Source: Litorivivens sp041619575 (lineage in GTDB: Bacteria > Pseudomonadota > Gammaproteobacteria > Pseudomonadales > Spongiibacteraceae). Taken from it: a stretch of DNA of 7,668 bases. Under the pieces are notes generated by a model that worked only from the letters and a program-made list of their open reading frames with translations, had not been told where the DNA came from and ran no database searches. The translations under genes and the position numbers were made by a program. Shown in pieces: positions 1 to 5,821 of this stretch. The DNA lies in assembly GCA_041619575.1 (NCBI GenBank), contig JBFKDP010000198.1, forward strand, positions 1 to 7,668, read 5' to 3'. The stretch's first letter is position 1, and each line of letters starts with the position of its first letter.

Positions 1-348
1 AAGCGCTTTCTTGGCATGCGTCGTCGTGACGGCACTGTACTTTTCCCTCCGTTGGAATACGACCCGAACACGGCCGAGGCGCTCACCGAGTGGGTGGAAC
101 TGGGCAACACCGGCTCGGTCGTCGGGTATAGCTGGGTAAAGCAACCGCGGGAGAAACATCAGGAGCTGGCACCCTTCGCATGGGCCTTGATTCAGCTCGA
201 TGGCGCCGATACGCCGTTTTTGCATAAGGTACGTGTGGGCGACGAGTCGATGATGTCGACTGGATTGCGAGTGCGGCCTGTATGGATCGCCGAGCCCCAA
301 GGTGACATCACCGATATCGCCGCGTTTGTACCGGAGGCGCAATCATGA
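1..348 (+). CDS. DUF35 OB-fold protein, 5'-truncated
   Basis: The reading frame is open from base 1, so the gene starts outside the window. The ATG at 16 is not a credible start: it has no Shine-Dalgarno sequence, and its methionine aligns inside the rubredoxin-like segment of the next protein (LGMRRRDGTVLFPP here against LGVRSVGTGKVLVPP there). By that alignment about 37 N-terminal residues are missing. The rest fits the C-terminal OB-fold of DUF35 proteins: a Gly-Ser-Val strand, then PFAWALIQLDGAD, then a closing strand. In this family such proteins pair with thiolase-like enzymes and help form the acyl-CoA site. The visible part has no cysteine at all, so the usual zinc ribbon is lost. The stop overlaps the next start as ATGA. 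I infer it is a subunit of the thiolase-like complex encoded downstream. Confidence 0.85.
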   Translation, partial: KRFLGMRRRDGTVLFPPLEYDPNTAEALTEWVELGNTGSVVGYSWVKQPREKHQELAPFAWALIQLDGADTPFLHKVRVGDESMMSTGLRVRPVWIAEPQGDITDIAAFVPEAQS

Positions 349-866
349 AATTGCCTGAACCGAAAGAGGCCGTGGATCGCCCGGTTTATCTGAATTATCG
401 CTACCGTGCCAGCGCCCAGGCCACTCGCTTCCTGCATGCGATTAAACGTGGAAAAATTCTGGGTGTGCGCTCGGTCGGTACCGGCAAGGTCTTGGTGCCG
501 CCGCCCGGGGTCTGTTCAGAGTCTGGCACTCTGACACCCGACAGTCTGATTGAACTACCCGATACTGGCACGGTGTTGAGCTTCACCATTGTGCATCTAC
601 CCATACCCAACAGTCGTTTAAAGCCGCCTTTTGTGGTGGCGAACATTCTGCTCGATGGCGCGGATCAGGCCTTTAGTCATCTAATCTCCGAAGGTGACCC
701 CTCGGCGGTTGCCATCGGTTCGCGCGTAAAGGCCAAGTGGAAACCCCAGAGTGAATGGGATTTCGGCCTTGAAAATATCGAGTACTTTGTCCTGAGTGGG
801 GAGGCCGATGTCGATATCGAACGCGTGAGGGCAGAGCGCCTGCAGGAGGCAAGCCAGTATGCGTGA
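345..866 (+). CDS. DUF35 OB-fold protein, second paralogue
   Basis: This is a complete 173-residue protein, slightly longer than a typical DUF35 protein. Residues about 18-36 form the N-terminal helical part, about 37-60 correspond to the zinc-ribbon segment ending in VLVPPPG, and about 72-150 form the OB-fold, with PFVVANILLDGAD at 95-107. Only one cysteine (C57) remains where the family normally has four, so zinc binding is unlikely. The start is firm: GGAGG at 333-337 lies 7 bases upstream and the start overlaps the previous stop as ATGA. DUF35 proteins are known partners of thiolases, HMG-CoA synthases and the Ltp2-type aldolase, where they contact the acyl-CoA. It is a diverged paralogue of the preceding gene, which suggests two non-equivalent small subunits matched to two non-equivalent large ones. 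The C-terminal tail, rich in charged residues, has no motif I recognise. Confidence 0.88.
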   Translation: MKLPEPKEAVDRPVYLNYRYRASAQATRFLHAIKRGKILGVRSVGTGKVLVPPPGVCSESGTLTPDSLIELPDTGTVLSFTIVHLPIPNSRLKPPFVVANILLDGADQAFSHLISEGDPSAVAIGSRVKAKWKPQSEWDFGLENIEYFVLSGEADVDIERVRAERLQEASQYA

Positions 867-1914
867 TGTAGCGATAGTCTCTTATGCGCAGGCCCCGATG
901 CAGCGCGACGCCGGTGGTTTAAGTGATGTGGAAATGCTGGTGCCCGTCATTGATCGTGCACTGAGCGACGTCAATCTTGAGCGCGGCGATATTGATTTTA
1001 TCTGCTCTGGCAGTTGCGATTACCTCGCTGGTGGCGCCTTCTCCTTTGTTATGGCCGTTGATGCGCTGGGCGCCACACCGAGCGCGCAGGAATCACACGT
1101 TGAGATGGATGCTGCCTGGGCACTCTACGAAGCATGGCTGAAATTTCAGTGCGGCGACATTGATATTGCCTTGATTTACGGTTTTGGTAAATCCGCACCG
1201 GGCGAACTGCCGGATGTTCTCAGTCTCCAGCTCGACCCGTACTACACTCAGCCCTTGTGGCCGGATTCGGTATCGCTGGCCGCCATCCAGGCGCAGATGG
1301 CGCTGGCGCAGGGCCGTTTCAGTGAACGCGATATGGCGGCAGTCGTGGCAGACAGTCGTGCCAAGGCAGTGAACAATCCGGCTGCACAGCTAAAAGGTTC
1401 GATTGCGGTGGAAGCCTTGCTCGGTGAGCCGACGTTTGTATCTCCCTTGCGCAAGCACGACTGCTGTCCCATTACGGACGGTTGCTCGGTAATGATTTTG
1501 GCTTCCAAGGAAAAAGCTAAAAGTCTGTGCGAGCGACCGGCCTGGATTCGCGGAATTGATCACCGCATGGAGTCTCACTTTCTCGGTACGCGGGACCTGA
1601 CGGTTTCGTCGTCGGCGCAAAAATCGGCGCAGGTGATTGAGATCCACTCCGATAAGGTGGATGTTGCTGAGCTTTATGCGCCCTTCAGCCATCAGCAGAT
1701 CATTTTGCAGCAGGCTCTTGCTTTAACGGAGCGTACCGTGATCAATCCCTCCGGTGGCGCGCTCGCCGGTCATGTGTTGATGGCTGCCGGGCTGGACCGA
1801 TTTGGCGCGGCCGCGCAAGAGATCTGGGCGGGGCGCGCTGATCGCGCCATCGCTCATGCCACCAGTGGTCCCTGCCTCCAGCAGAACATGCTGGCCGTTC
1901 TGGAGGGTGCGTAA
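859..1914 (+). CDS. Thiolase-superfamily protein, Ltp4-like, lacking the nucleophilic cysteine
   Basis: This 351-residue protein has a thiolase fold and is shorter than standard thiolases (about 390). The start MRDVAIVSYAQ matches the first beta strand of the family, and AGGAGG at 844-849 lies 9 bases upstream. The nucleophile segment, normally CxxGxxAL, reads EMDAAWAL at residues 82-89, so glutamate sits at the cysteine position and glycine is replaced by alanine. The GHP-type histidine is kept as H305 in GHVLMAAG. Y273 lies in AELYAPFS, where the SCP-x branch carries a conserved tyrosine. Thiolysis through an acyl-cysteine is therefore impossible. By family, this resembles the Ltp4-type aldol-lyase subunit described for sterol side-chain degradation in actinobacteria. 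I infer a retro-aldolase or a structural partner of the next gene product. It overlaps the upstream gene by 8 bases and the downstream gene by 1 base. Confidence 0.85.
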   Translation: MRDVAIVSYAQAPMQRDAGGLSDVEMLVPVIDRALSDVNLERGDIDFICSGSCDYLAGGAFSFVMAVDALGATPSAQESHVEMDAAWALYEAWLKFQCGDIDIALIYGFGKSAPGELPDVLSLQLDPYYTQPLWPDSVSLAAIQAQMALAQGRFSERDMAAVVADSRAKAVNNPAAQLKGSIAVEALLGEPTFVSPLRKHDCCPITDGCSVMILASKEKAKSLCERPAWIRGIDHRMESHFLGTRDLTVSSSAQKSAQVIEIHSDKVDVAELYAPFSHQQIILQQALALTERTVINPSGGALAGHVLMAAGLDRFGAAAQEIWAGRADRAIAHATSGPCLQQNMLAVLEGA

Positions 1915-3077
1915 TGACAGAGCATGTAGCAATTATTGGCGTCGGCCAGACGGCGCGCTATCGGTCCAAGATCAGTGTGTCGCTGGCCGGCCTCGTGCGC
2001 GAGGCAGCTCTGGAAGCGCTGGCGGACGCGGGCCTGGAATGGGATGACATCGACGCGCTGGTGCTGGGTAAAGCGCCGGATATGTTTGAAGGTGTGGTGA
2101 TGCCGGAGATCATGCTGGCCGAAGCACTGGGTGGTACGGGCAAGCCGGTGATTCGTGTTCACACCGCCGGTAGTGTGGGCGGCTCTACGGCAATTGTCGC
2201 GGCACAGCACATTAAAAGCGGCCAATTCCAGCGTGTGTTGACGGTCTGTTTTGAAAAGCAGTCGGAATCCAATGCGCAGTGGGCCTTGTCGCCCTCAACA
2301 CCTTTCAGGCCCCACTTTAACTCTGGTGCTGGCGGCATGTTCGCGCCGGTTATTCGCGACTATATGCGGATCAGCGAAGCGCCCGAGGATGTTGGTTGCC
2401 GGGTTGCCGTGAAAGACCGGCAGCACGCGTGTCGAAACCCCAGAGCGCAATTGCAACTTCAGGATATATCGCTGGAGAAAGTACAGGAAAGCCCAATGCT
2501 CTGGGAACCGGTGCGTTTTCTTGAGGCCTGTCCGTCATCGGACGGAGCCTGCGCCATGGTGATGGTGAATGGGAGGCATACCGAAAGCTCCGAAAACCCG
2601 CCTGCCTGGGTTCATGCAACAGCGATGCGCTCTGAGCCTTCGTTCTATCCCTGGCGCAATGAAGTTGATCCGTCAGCGGGTCGCGAGTGCGCTAGAGAGC
2701 TTTATCAAAAGGCCGGCATTCGCAACCCGCGCAAAGAGTTGGATTGCGCTGAAATCTATGTGCCCTTCAGCTGGTTTGAGCCTATCTGGCTGGAAAATCT
2801 GGGCTTCTGCGAGAAGGGTGAGGGTTGGAAGCTGACGCTGGATGGCGCCACGCATATGGACGGCGGTGACATCCCCTGGAATTGCAGCGGCGGTGTGCTC
2901 AGTTCAAACCCGATTGGCGCGTCAGGCATGATTCGTTTTGCAGAGGCAGCCCTGCAAGTACGCGGTATGGCAGGTGATCATCAGGTGGCTGACGCGCGCA
3001 AGGCCATGGGTCATGCCTATGGTGGTCATAACCAGTTTTTCGCCATGTGGGTGGTGGGAGCTGACAAGCCTGTTTAG
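1914..3077 (+). CDS. SCP-x/Ltp3-like thiolase-family protein, probable acyl-CoA retro-aldolase
   Basis: This 387-residue protein has the usual thiolase-like length and belongs to the lipid-transfer/SCP-x branch. Visible landmarks are VAIIGVGQT at the N-terminus, the nucleophile loop SVGGSTA at 87-93 with serine in place of cysteine, AEIYVPFS around 279-286 with Y282, and LGFCEKGEGW near 298-307. The usual GHPIGASG appears as SNPIGASG, putting N332 where the base histidine should be, and the C-terminal CxGGG appears as AYGGH with Y369. Loss of Cys and His with retention of tyrosines recalls Ltp2, for which catalytic tyrosines have been proposed for aldol cleavage. The start is supported by GGAGGG at 1902-1907, 6 bases upstream, and a TAATG overlap with the previous stop. 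I infer cleavage of a beta-hydroxyacyl-CoA together with the three preceding gene products. The family call is strong; the exact substrate is open. Confidence 0.87.
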   Translation: MTEHVAIIGVGQTARYRSKISVSLAGLVREAALEALADAGLEWDDIDALVLGKAPDMFEGVVMPEIMLAEALGGTGKPVIRVHTAGSVGGSTAIVAAQHIKSGQFQRVLTVCFEKQSESNAQWALSPSTPFRPHFNSGAGGMFAPVIRDYMRISEAPEDVGCRVAVKDRQHACRNPRAQLQLQDISLEKVQESPMLWEPVRFLEACPSSDGACAMVMVNGRHTESSENPPAWVHATAMRSEPSFYPWRNEVDPSAGRECARELYQKAGIRNPRKELDCAEIYVPFSWFEPIWLENLGFCEKGEGWKLTLDGATHMDGGDIPWNCSGGVLSSNPIGASGMIRFAEAALQVRGMAGDHQVADARKAMGHAYGGHNQFFAMWVVGADKPV

Positions 3078-3100
3078 AGGTCGGGTTGTCGCTTTCTAGG

Positions 3101-3149
3101 CATAGCAGAATGATAGCGCCGCTTTCGTGCGTTACCGATTCTTGCTATG
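3101..3149 (+). terminator. Imperfect hairpin downstream of the thiolase-like operon
   Basis: The arms CATAGCAGAAT (3101-3111) and ATTCTTGCTATG (3138-3149) pair over 11 base pairs with a single bulged T at 3142. Inside them TAGCG (3114-3118) can pair with CGTTA (3130-3134), with one G-U pair. The element begins 23 bases after the last stop codon. No T-tract follows, so a classic rho-independent terminator is not supported. It may stabilise the 3' end, act in rho-dependent ending, or be a DNA-binding palindrome. Confidence 0.4.
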
Positions 3150-3167
3150 TGTAATATAGAGGTAGCC

Positions 3168-3193
3168 ATTGAGCGTCACTCCTGTGCGCTAAT
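3168..3193 (+). terminator. Possible weak terminator hairpin
   Basis: ATT-AGCG-CAC pairs with GTG-CGCT-AAT around a TCCT loop. That gives 10 base pairs interrupted by one bulged G (3171) and one bulged T (3176). It is followed by TCGTTTCTCC, a pyrimidine-rich but imperfect U-tract. Together with the hairpin at 3101-3149 it may end the operon transcript. The stem and tail are both sub-optimal, so confidence is low. Confidence 0.35.
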
Positions 3194-3266
3194 TCGTTTC
3201 TCCTAACTCAAATTGTTACAAGCGGTGACGTGCACAAAAGGGTGCATTCGCTATCCGGTTCTTTCA

Positions 3267-3283
3267 TGTGTACTCCCTACACA
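3267..3283. promoter_or_regulatory. Inverted repeat, candidate operator upstream of the receptor
   Basis: TGTGTA and TACACA form a perfect 6-base inverted repeat around the 5-base spacer CTCCC. It lies about 180 bases before the receptor start. The layout suits a dimeric regulator site or a small RNA hairpin. I cannot assign it to a regulator family, and a chance occurrence of a 6-base repeat is possible. Confidence 0.25.
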
Positions 3284-3447
3284 AATTACAGCGTATTTTC
3301 GCGTTTAGAGACTTATATCAAGGATTCCCCGGATTTGAGTGGGCGTGCTCATTTTTGGTGCAACTCCACGGTTACTATGAAAGCGTTCGGGGACTGTGTT
3401 TATGCACGCAACCGTCAGGCCTCGGCGCTATATAACAATATTGCCTT

Positions 3448-3452
3448 GGAGA
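3448..3452 (+). promoter_or_regulatory. Ribosome-binding site fixing the GTG start of the receptor
   Basis: GGAGA lies 7 bases before the GTG at 3460. No in-frame ATG nearby gives a better fit. Starting here yields a standard signal peptide at once, which supports a GTG start. Confidence 0.7.
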
Positions 3453-3459
3453 TTCGCCT

Positions 3460-5676
3460 GTGAAAAATGCAGCTCACCGCTTTGTTTTATTGGGTTCTTT
3501 GTTATCAGTTGTGGCCAGTGGCGCGAGCTTCGCGCAACGTGCCACACAAACGGTACTTGAAGAAGTATTGGTTACTGCGCAGAAAAAATCATCGGCACAG
3601 GAAGTTCAAGACACGTCTCTGGCAATTACCGCCTACGGTGGCGATCAGCTAGAAGCGCTAAAGGTTCGAGATCTTAAAGGTTTGAGTTACTCCATGCCCA
3701 ATGTGGCGCTTGAGGATGTAGGCACTACCAAAGGCACGGCAAACTTTGCTATCCGGGGTCTCGGTATTAACAGTTCCATTCCTTCCATTGATCCCACGGT
3801 CGGCGTATTTGTCGATGGCATGTATCTGGGTATTAATGGTGGTGTTGTCTTTGACATGTTTGACCTGGAAGGTGTTGAGGTCTTGCGCGGGCCGCAAGGG
3901 GTATTGTTCGGTCGCAATGTTACCGGGGGTGCCGTACTGGTGAGGACCCGTCTGCCGGGAGAGGAGTTTTCAGGTAACGCCAAGTTCGCCGTTGAAAGTG
4001 GCCTTAATCGCTACTATAGCGCGTCGGTGTCAGGGCCGGTGGTCGATGGTCTGAAAGCAAAACTTGCGGTTTATATGAATGAAGACGAGGGCTGGCATGA
4101 CAATGAGGCTGGTGATGATAGCCACGGTGATTCTCGTACACGTCTGATTCGGCCGGTTTTTGTAATTGATTTGGATGAATACTCAGATTTGATTCTGCGT
4201 TTTGAACACGGAGACGCGGAGGGTGATGGTCCTGCGGCACAAAACCGTGGCCGTTTTGATCGTGATGACTTTAAATTTGCCATTAATGAGAAAGGCTATT
4301 TCGACAACGCGTGGAATCAGGGCATCGTTGAATATGCTCGAGACATAGATTTCATGGAAGGCCGAATTACTAATATTGCAGGGTATCGTCGGTATAACAG
4401 TGAGGGCGTGAGCGATATTGACGCGTCTGCTTCGACATTGTTTCACGCTGGGTTTGAAACCCGTCAGGAACAGGTCAGCAATGAATTTCGCTTTAACGGC
4501 AAGCTTGGTGATCAAATCGATTTGACTGCTGGACTCTATTACTTTGATCAACAAGTTAAATACCAGGAGAATCGACAGGTATTTTCGCCCGCATTACCCC
4601 CGGGCGTTTTTGCCTACTTCTATGGTGGCGGTATTCAGGATCATGATACCTGGGGCATATTTGCATCGGTAGATTACTTTATGTCAGAGAAACTGACATT
4701 AACCGCCGGCTGGCGTTTTTCTCAGGAAGAAAAAGAAGCGAAAATCAGAACCCTGCAAGCGACTTTTTTCGGCCCGAACATGCGGCCCGATGTCATTCCT
4801 CCAGGGCAATGTGATGTGATGGGGGGCAACTGCGCCTTCGATTTTAAAGACGACAAATCCTGGTCAAATATCACGCCTAAGGTAGGTGCTACCTGGACGC
4901 CCAATGATCAAGTGCAGATCTATTCCTTTCTGACAAAGGGCTTTCGAAGCGGTGGCTACAATCTGAGAAATACTGACCCATCATTTTCACCGGGCCCTTT
5001 CGACGAGGAAACCCAAAATAGCTTTGAAATAGGTGTTAAGTACGATACGGCTGATAATCGCGGTCGGCTCAATATTGCTGCTTTTTATAACCAGATTAAG
5101 GATATGCAGCGAGAGGTTAACCTGCCTTCAGGTGGTTCCGGTGTTGTACAGATTATTCGAAATACCGCTGACGCTGAGCTGATGGGTGTTGAATTGGAAG
5201 GGCGCTACGCGGTGCTCGATAATCTCGTCGTCAATCTGGCCCTGGGTTATGTCGAAGGTGAATACCGTGAAGTTAAGTTTGACCTTAATGGTGATGGCGC
5301 GGTGGATAGTCGGGATGGAGAGCTGGATCTTCCTCGCCTGGCGCCGTTCACCGGTAGCCTCGGCGTTATCTACGATCAAGACGTCGGCGATTTTGGCTTT
5401 ATGACAGCGCAGGTCAGTTACAGTCATCGCGATGAAGCTGCCTATACGGATAATAATCGCGGTACCCTGAATGATGCGAATATGGTTGATGCTACGCTGG
5501 CTTTGTCTCCCAATTCAGGTGATTGGACTGTATCTATCTATGGTAAGAACCTGCGCGATGAAGCAACCGAGGGAGGTGATACTCAGTTGCCTTTTGGAGC
5601 TTTTGGCGTCACGACATTTTCACCCTTGAACAAAGGGCGCGTATTTGGAGCAGAATTTAAAGTCCAATTTGATTAA
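3460..5676 (+). CDS. TonB-dependent outer-membrane receptor
   Basis: This is a complete 738-residue receptor importing a substrate across the outer membrane with TonB-ExbBD energy. A signal peptide covers residues 1-25: basic start, hydrophobic core FVLLGSLLSVV, cleavage after SFA. The TonB box is about EEVLVTA at 34-40. The plug domain spans roughly 50-165 and shows IRGLG, VDGMY and RGPQGVLFGRN at 143-153, all hallmarks of the family. The rest is beta-barrel. C451 and C458 probably form a disulfide in an outer loop, and an EF-hand-like stretch lies at 608-621. The last residues are KVQFD, ending in aspartate where a terminal aromatic is usual. It resembles receptors common in degraders of hydrophobic compounds rather than a recognisable siderophore receptor, but the substrate cannot be read from sequence. 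Its location next to the aldolase operon suggests a steroid-like or terpenoid ligand. The gene is poorer in GC than its neighbours. Confidence 0.95.
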   Translation: MKNAAHRFVLLGSLLSVVASGASFAQRATQTVLEEVLVTAQKKSSAQEVQDTSLAITAYGGDQLEALKVRDLKGLSYSMPNVALEDVGTTKGTANFAIRGLGINSSIPSIDPTVGVFVDGMYLGINGGVVFDMFDLEGVEVLRGPQGVLFGRNVTGGAVLVRTRLPGEEFSGNAKFAVESGLNRYYSASVSGPVVDGLKAKLAVYMNEDEGWHDNEAGDDSHGDSRTRLIRPVFVIDLDEYSDLILRFEHGDAEGDGPAAQNRGRFDRDDFKFAINEKGYFDNAWNQGIVEYARDIDFMEGRITNIAGYRRYNSEGVSDIDASASTLFHAGFETRQEQVSNEFRFNGKLGDQIDLTAGLYYFDQQVKYQENRQVFSPALPPGVFAYFYGGGIQDHDTWGIFASVDYFMSEKLTLTAGWRFSQEEKEAKIRTLQATFFGPNMRPDVIPPGQCDVMGGNCAFDFKDDKSWSNITPKVGATWTPNDQVQIYSFLTKGFRSGGYNLRNTDPSFSPGPFDEETQNSFEIGVKYDTADNRGRLNIAAFYNQIKDMQREVNLPSGGSGVVQIIRNTADAELMGVELEGRYAVLDNLVVNLALGYVEGEYREVKFDLNGDGAVDSRDGELDLPRLAPFTGSLGVIYDQDVGDFGFMTAQVSYSHRDEAAYTDNNRGTLNDANMVDATLALSPNSGDWTVSIYGKNLRDEATEGGDTQLPFGAFGVTTFSPLNKGRVFGAEFKVQFD

Positions 5677-5712
5677 TAGATCACTGAACAACAGCGTCTC
5701 TCCACTGCCTGA

Positions 5713-5736
5713 GGCCAGCATCTGCTGGCCTTTTTT
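5713..5736 (+). terminator. Rho-independent terminator of the receptor gene
   Basis: GGCCAGCA (5713-5720) and TGCTGGCC (5723-5730) are a perfect inverted repeat that can close as a GC-rich stem over a 4-base loop (ATCT). It is followed directly by six T residues at 5731-5736. It begins 36 bases after the receptor stop, so the receptor and the downstream phosphatase are probably separate transcripts. Confidence 0.92.
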
Positions 5737-5802
5737 GCAGGTGAAGTAAGTATTGCCTTCGCAACAGATCTGTAACACCTTTGTCGTAGAGTCTTCGCCT
5801 GC
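5737..5802. repeat. Long-range inverted repeat around a palindrome in the phosphatase leader
   Basis: GCAGGTGAAG (5737-5746) is complementary to CTTCGCCTGC (5793-5802) over 10 positions, one being a G-U pair. Almost concentric within it is the perfect palindrome ACAGATCTGT (5764-5773), next to a small TTGC-CTTC-GCAA hairpin (5753-5764). The whole lies between the terminator and the phosphatase start. It may be an operator, a looping site or a folded leader RNA. Nothing visible decides between these. Confidence 0.4.
5770..5787 (+). promoter_or_regulatory. PHO-box-like direct repeat
   Basis: CTGTAAC and TTGTCGT are spaced exactly 11 bases start to start, the geometry of a PhoB site (CTGTCAT repeats). 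About 12 of 18 positions agree with the consensus as I recall it. It lies 34 bases before the start codon of a PhoD-like gene, where phosphate control would make sense. The match is imperfect and no clear -10 follows at the expected spacing. Confidence 0.3.
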
Positions 5803-5821
5803 GGAAATTGGTGAGGGCACT

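Larger units (their letters stand above)
3078..3459. other. Non-coding stretch between the aldolase operon and the receptor gene
   Basis: I find no recognisable gene in these 382 bases. The first third holds two imperfect hairpins that could end or protect the upstream transcript. The remainder carries short inverted repeats: TTGTTACAA at 3213-3221, TGCAC/GTGCA at 3231-3246 and TGTGTA/TACACA at 3267-3283. No convincing sigma-70 promoter stands out, although the receptor probably has its own. A 77-codon frame from a GTG at 3230 ends at 3463, overlapping the receptor start; it has no good ribosome-binding site and no recognisable family. The GC content is lower than in the operon. Confidence 0.7.

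Noticed and set aside
16..348. ATG at 16 as the true start of the first gene
   Set aside because: The frame is open to base 1, no ribosome-binding site precedes the ATG, and alignment with the next DUF35 protein puts this methionine in the middle of the conserved ribbon segment.
3132..3160. Sigma-70 promoter TTACCG-17-TATAGA
   Set aside because: Spacing is right but only 3 of 6 and 4 of 6 bases match the consensus boxes, and it lies within the hairpin region 300 bases before the receptor start.
3430..3437. TATATAAC as a -10 box for the receptor
   Set aside because: Transcription from here would begin almost at the ribosome-binding site (3448) and no -35 box sits at proper spacing.
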